Positions 58,921 through 64,000 of a stretch of 64,000 bases of DNA are shown here, piece after piece; position 1 is the first letter of the stretch, and each line of letters begins with the position of its first letter. Source of the DNA: Atherix ibis. Its lineage: Eukaryota > Arthropoda > Insecta > Diptera > Athericidae. The stretch covers positions 62,654,220 through 62,718,219 of the forward strand of contig OY282609.1 in the NCBI GenBank assembly GCA_958298945.1. The letters run 5' to 3'. The translations under genes and the position numbers were made by a program. The notes beneath the pieces were generated by a model. It had not been told where the DNA came from and ran no database searches. It saw only the letters and a list, made by a program, of their open reading frames with translations.

Positions 58921-61900
58921 AATAAACTAATAGCACTATTGCAAAATTTATGATTTGTAAGATTTTGAGAATAGATTGCGTGAATTTTTTTCCAATAGAT
59001 TAATGCATATACGTGTATATTGAGAGGATAGAAATTAGAAAGAGGGAACCACATAAAAGAATTTCACCTGCATTCATGTAGGGTCTATTACGCTAATACA
59101 ATAGAATATCCTCGTGCATGCATATGCACATGTATGAATATTCCCCGCCCTCATATTTTCACTTGTTATCATTGTTATCGTTTTCGTACCTGTCTTCGAC
59201 GAAGGCGTCGTCGTTTTTGTCGTTGTCGTCATCATCACCGTTATTGTTATACAAGCACATATTTTAGTTTGCATATTCACGTAAAAATCTTTTCGCACGA
59301 AATAATAAATATTACATACCATACATTTTTGTATACTTTCATTTGTTTCTTCATATCCTTTTAGGAAAATATTAGAATAATACAATAGAAAGAATAGGTA
59401 AAAGAAAAAAGAACGAGGAAGAATAAAGTTTGTATTTAAAATGAAACGAAAACCGGCAAAAGGATTTCCATCATAACATATGTGATAGCGATGATGATGA
59501 TTATTGTTGTTGTTTTCTATTGTATATACGAGTATATATATATATTATTTAACAGTGTTTGTAAACTATGCTTTGAAGTTTAGTTGTCCTTGTTATTGTT
59601 AATGGAGGTGATTTTAAAATACGTTCACAACAATACACTATTACAAACAATTGTAACAATGGCATAGAAAAGCAACTATAAAACTTACAAGTACGAGTGT
59701 AATAAAATGAATATTTTTCTAAGAATTCCAATAAGAATTTATACAAGTTTATGAATGTTGTTTGTAGGTGATTTTTTCGAAAATTTTCCATTTAGGGCAT
59801 AATGTACATGCAAGTTTTTTACCTATTTGTTAAATTAATTAACTACTTAATGATGAAATAATAGAATGTTATTCGTATAGTCAATTACTTATTTAAAAAA
59901 GAATTTGCTCTGTTATTATGCTTTATATTTTACCAAAATTATTGACCTCTTATAAAAAGTTGTTCATTATTACGATTATTTATTTACAATAAAAATTTTT
60001 TTTTGGTTAGAAATTGTTTACGCATTTGGTCTCTCTTTTGTTATCTTCAATAATAAAATTTCACTTTAAGCTTTTAATTATGCAAAAATATAATTAAATT
60101 TTCTATTTTTTGTTTTGTTTGCTAAATCAAGCAGAGTAAATAAGTAATAATTTTAGAATAAAAGAATTAAAATCCATGAAATTAGATTTATTTTATTTGT
60201 CAGTTGAGTGAGAAGGGAAACAATGATTGCACAATTTACACACTTCCAATCAATGACGCCATACAGTTTAACCTGCCAATGAACATACGAGTATACTGGG
60301 TGATGGTCATAGGACCCAATGACGAATAAATAGTAGTAGTAATGGTTAATGGGTGGTTTTGGATATCGTATGACTGAATACCATCGTAGGTAGTTACATG
60401 CATTCAGTTTTGCGTTTTATTGTTTATACTATTTTTATCCCATGTTCAAATATGTGGAACAAGGTTATTAGAGCATTTATCCTTTTACCATCGTGCCTTT
60501 GCTCAGCTATACCTCACTCTTCCATGAGTATTCATTTCAGACAAGGCTCTTAAGTTCCCCGTCTTTTTTTAGCAATCATCCTTCAATATGCCCTTCTATT
60601 TTATAGCTTATATTTTATTACCCTGCCAGGACTATTGAGCTTTGTAAACAGGTTTTATTTTGCAACTCTTGTGGTGACTTTGGTGTCCTTTTCACTCAGC
60701 ATACTATTTTCATTTATTCAATTTTTTTTTTTTGAATTTCTTCGATTATTGATATTATGGTATAATATATATTGACAAGAGCTCAACTGTCGCTATTTCT
60801 AAAATTCAACTATTGCTTTTTATTATCCCTTTTATATTATTTTTGGTTCACTGTCACTTACATTTACCTTTACTGATATCCTTTTTAGAGTTACATTAAA
60901 TTTTTTTCAACCATCAAATCGTATTATATACATATTGCGTTTGGTATTACCCATTTAACGGTAGCTATTTTTACTGCTTATACAAATGCATGCACATGCT
61001 TGTGTATTCATATTGGTGTCATTTTATTTTAAAACCATATAACGATGTCATATAAAGCTAATGAAAATATATATTTTTAAATGGCAGTTTGATGCACAAT
61101 GCTAAAACTGGCACTTTTGTTTTATGCGAAAAACAAGTGTGCATAAATGTGTATCATACACGTATGTATCGTATAGGTAGAGACATGTGTACGACCAGAA
61201 CGGACTATCAACCCCTATTGTGGCCCTTATGCACAAACTCTGTCTCTACGTGTACACATATATACTATAATAAAGCAGAGCAATCAGCACCTTATACTTT
61301 ATAAAGATGGGAAATAACATCCATCCGATTGTTTTATATTAACCAGAACGTAGCCATCCATAAAGGGAATTGTTACTAGGCTACAGCAACTTGGCAGGTG
61401 ACTTTTACTTGTTATATTTATTAAGTCTTTCTCGTTATATTGTAACGGCCAATATCTATAGTGTGTTTATAAGTTTACAAATAAATACACAGCTATTCAC
61501 ATAAAACGCCCGTGCATACACAGTTTTATTTTGAAATTGTATGTGGTAGTAGAGCTCTGCAAATTTTATATCGTATAAAAGTTATTTACCCCATGTAGTT
61601 GAATGCAAAAAAAAAAACCAAATTATTGATAACAACAACATATGAACATATTTAATTCTTTTATAACCTTTCATATTTAACTATATTTGTAAATTTTCGA
61701 AAGCATGTAAAAAGAAATTTCTTTTTCGAATTCCTAGATGCGGGGAATTTTTTGTTTCTTTCTGAATTTTGATTTATTTATAGTAGAAATATTTTAAAAA
61801 TTAAACAATTTAATTTTGATTTTATAAACCCATACTAAATATACAGTCGAGAATATATTTGTACAATCAAACAAGAAAAAAAACAAGTCAATTTATATTG

Positions 61901-63277
61901 GGGAGAGAAGACACTGGTTAAGATTGGAACAAAAAAATTTATATTCGTTGAAAAGTAAGGAAAACGAACAAGAATTGACAAAGTAATAAGAAGAGTGTAC
62001 ATAGGGAATAAGAGCATGTAGTCTTATCTCATCCCTATAACAAAAGACTGAGAATATGAATAGAATCGTGTAGGGTAAAAAGAGGATCATCGATTATATC
62101 GAGCAGAAGCTTTTCTTTCCCAAAGCGATGAGAATGTTTTCCTTACCACGAAATGAAGCAATTTCCCATCTAGTCAACGTAAGACTTCTGATACTGTTTT
62201 CTAGATGAATGGCAAACGAAAAAAGATATGTGATGTGTTGTTCTTTTGCGGACGTGGTTTCATTCGAAGACTTTCGTAAAAGCTCAACTCTCTACCCCGC
62301 GACAATTTAGCGCTGAAGGGGCATGTATTGTAGATCGGTGTTATCCAATATAAGAATTGTTCCATTCGGTTTTTGTCTAGTCAAGGAAGAATGGGTGGAA
62401 CAGGAAAAGAGAGCATGGCGTTTGCTAATTTAACGCTTGATTTGTTTCGCTTCTTCTTGTACTAATGCAAAATGGTATAATTTTCGCAACTCAAAATCGA
62501 AAATTTTATCACCCGCAAATTTATTTTTGTGGGAGAGTACAAGGTTGTTAGGGGAAACAAAATAAATTTACGTATGATGTATGAGTTATGGGTGTATTTA
62601 TGTTTTTTTGGAGGAGAATAATTTGTTCAAAATATTTGATATTAAATGAATTAGTTATTAAACACAATCTGAAAAGGAATTAGACGATTTATTTATTTTA
62701 ATCATGGATAATATGAGGGTTTGTTAATATTATCAAAACTAAAGTCCCACTCTTTTACATTTACATATTTCAAGTCTCACTACTTTTCTGTCACATTTTG
62801 TATGTAACTTTTCCTTTATATCGAGTTAAATAATAATTAATAATAATAAAACTAAAACTATTCACCTATCATATGGCTGGACCATTATTTGTACTTAAAA
62901 AAATATAAATTATACGTGATAAGAAATATAAATAATGTAGGAATTATTTAAATCATATTTTACTATACTCGTATGTATCTTAATTTATATTATCGCGTCC
63001 ATTTCTTAATTTGCTTTTCTCTTTTTTCTTGTTTCTATCAAATGTACACATTTTCATTATTTCTTAAAAACAGTTTTTTTAACTAATTTATTTCACACAG
63101 TATTTTTTTGTTTTTGTTTGCTTTATTATAATTATACCAAATAATATTTTTTATCCGTAATATTATGATATTGGGATGAAGATAACAAAACATGGTAGAG
63201 CTTTTACAAAATGAAGTCAAGAAAGGAAATCGCAATTTTTGCTGCTAATGACACTGCCACTATGCTATACATTTTTA

Positions 63278-63319
63278 TTGTTATTATTATTAGTATGATT
63301 ATTATTATTATTATTATTT
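63278..63319. repeat. ATT microsatellite
   Basis: Interrupted (ATT)n run near the right end of the window. Confidence 0.9.
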
Positions 63320-63605
63320 AGTTGGTATCCGACTTACTTAGTTTGTCGTGGAATTATGTCCTAGAAATTCTCTCCCCTAAAATGGTTGGATGGTGTCAGT
63401 ATCTGTTTATAACGGCTACATTACTCGTATTTCCACTAAAACGTTGCTCATTATTATGATTATTAGTCAATGGTATGCCATTAAGAGGGGATGTTGTTGT
63501 CAGTATGAATAACTGTGCATATACATTGAAGCACAAGATAGATATGCTTCATTGAATTAGTTAGAAACTAAGGTTAGTATCAAAGGTAGACTAGGCTTGG
63601 CTTTG

Positions 63606-63664
63606 TTGGGCTGGTCTAGGTTAAGTCAAGTTAGATTCGATTAACCTAAACTAGACGAACCCAA
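63606..63664. repeat. imperfect inverted repeat
   Basis: TTGGGCTGGTCTAGGTTAA faces TTAACCTAAACTAGACGAACCCAA. The two arms pair with one five-base bulge and a 16-nt loop. Confidence 0.5.
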
Positions 63665-64000
63665 ATTAGACCAGTAGGAAGTAGCAATTTAACACTCGAA
63701 TATACTCACCAATTAATTATACTTATTTTGCCACATTATAATAAATAATACACTAATAATAAAGTGATAATAATTTACTAATTTGTGATAGCGTATACTA
63801 TACAGTCAAGAGAATTCCCCTCTTATAGCTGCTACTATAGTACTCGTAGTAATAAAACGTAGCTCTTAAATTAAGATATTTCTATATAAATGGTCGACGT
63901 TCGTATAAAATATTAAAAGTAAAAGTTTCCTGCAAGGAAGAATACATTTGGAATCGAAATGGTCTAAAATAGAATGGAAATACCATATATGTTGGTGTTG

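Larger units (their letters stand above)
41668..64000 (-). other. tutl upstream sequence or first intron
   Basis: The first coding exon is preceded by a splice acceptor, so this whole stretch may be intron up to an unseen first exon. Apart from the elements listed it is AT-rich. The parts 47280..49740, 50670..54180, 54870..58320 and 59380..64000 contain no gene I can support. A GC-richer patch at about 62100..62470 and a Ser/Asn-rich open stretch at 58327..58509 (minus) are unexplained and could be 5' exons or regulatory DNA. Confidence 0.5.

Noticed and set aside
59134..59385. Thr- or Arg-rich ORFs
   Set aside because: Produced by an imperfect GTC/GTT trinucleotide tract.
1..64000. tRNA, rRNA and CRISPR array
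   Set aside because: No B-box-like GGTTCGAATCC pattern, no rRNA core sequence and no regularly spaced repeat-spacer array was seen on either strand.

Overview
The window looks like the nuclear genome of a higher fly (Diptera, probably Brachycera). It is very AT-rich, with long introns, many ATT/TA microsatellites and abundant mariner and Tc1-type transposons plus decayed non-LTR retrotransposons. The one host gene I recognise is closest, from memory, to Drosophila turtle (tutl). Higher fly is an inference; I cannot name the genus.

A single minus-strand gene, tutl (IGSF9/Dasm1-type cell-surface protein), dominates the window. Ten coding exons were assembled between 41610 (ATG) and 10209 (TAA). 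Every splice phase agrees and the joined CDS is 4203 nt, predicting 1400 residues. In order these hold an N-terminal extension with signal anchor, five Ig domains, a proline-rich linker, two FN3 domains, one transmembrane helix and a roughly 575-residue cytoplasmic tail. The first coding exon has a splice acceptor upstream of its 5' leader, so at least one non-coding exon lies at higher coordinates, inside or beyond the window. Two further exon-like segments absent from that chain were found by eye. One is an in-frame 63-nt cassette at 16846..16908. The other, at 13029..13102, would shift frame and give a short tail. Two overlapping uORF-type elements and a tandem splice donor add regulatory options.

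Layout by region: 1..10208 is downstream and 3' UTR sequence with a minisatellite, hairpins and an inverted pair of dead mariners. 10209..41667 is tutl. Its intron 23310..32597 carries an intact Tc1-like transposon (25589..27310). Its intron 32723..41408 carries three dead mariners side by side, an R1-like retrotransposon fragment and a 3-unit tandem repeat. 41668..64000 is upstream or 5' intron sequence. It holds a wrecked jockey/I-like retrotransposon (about 42540..47070) with a mariner inserted in it, a second 3'-end copy of that retroelement, and a mariner derivative with an inverted-duplicated end (49745..50664). The rest is AT-rich sequence with duplications and simple repeats.

No tRNA, rRNA or CRISPR array was seen. 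The most promising undescribed items are the hidden tutl exons, the 35-bp echo of a tutl coding motif in its 3' UTR, the intact IR/DR Tc1 element and the mariner derivative whose 3' end is an inverted copy of its 5' end.
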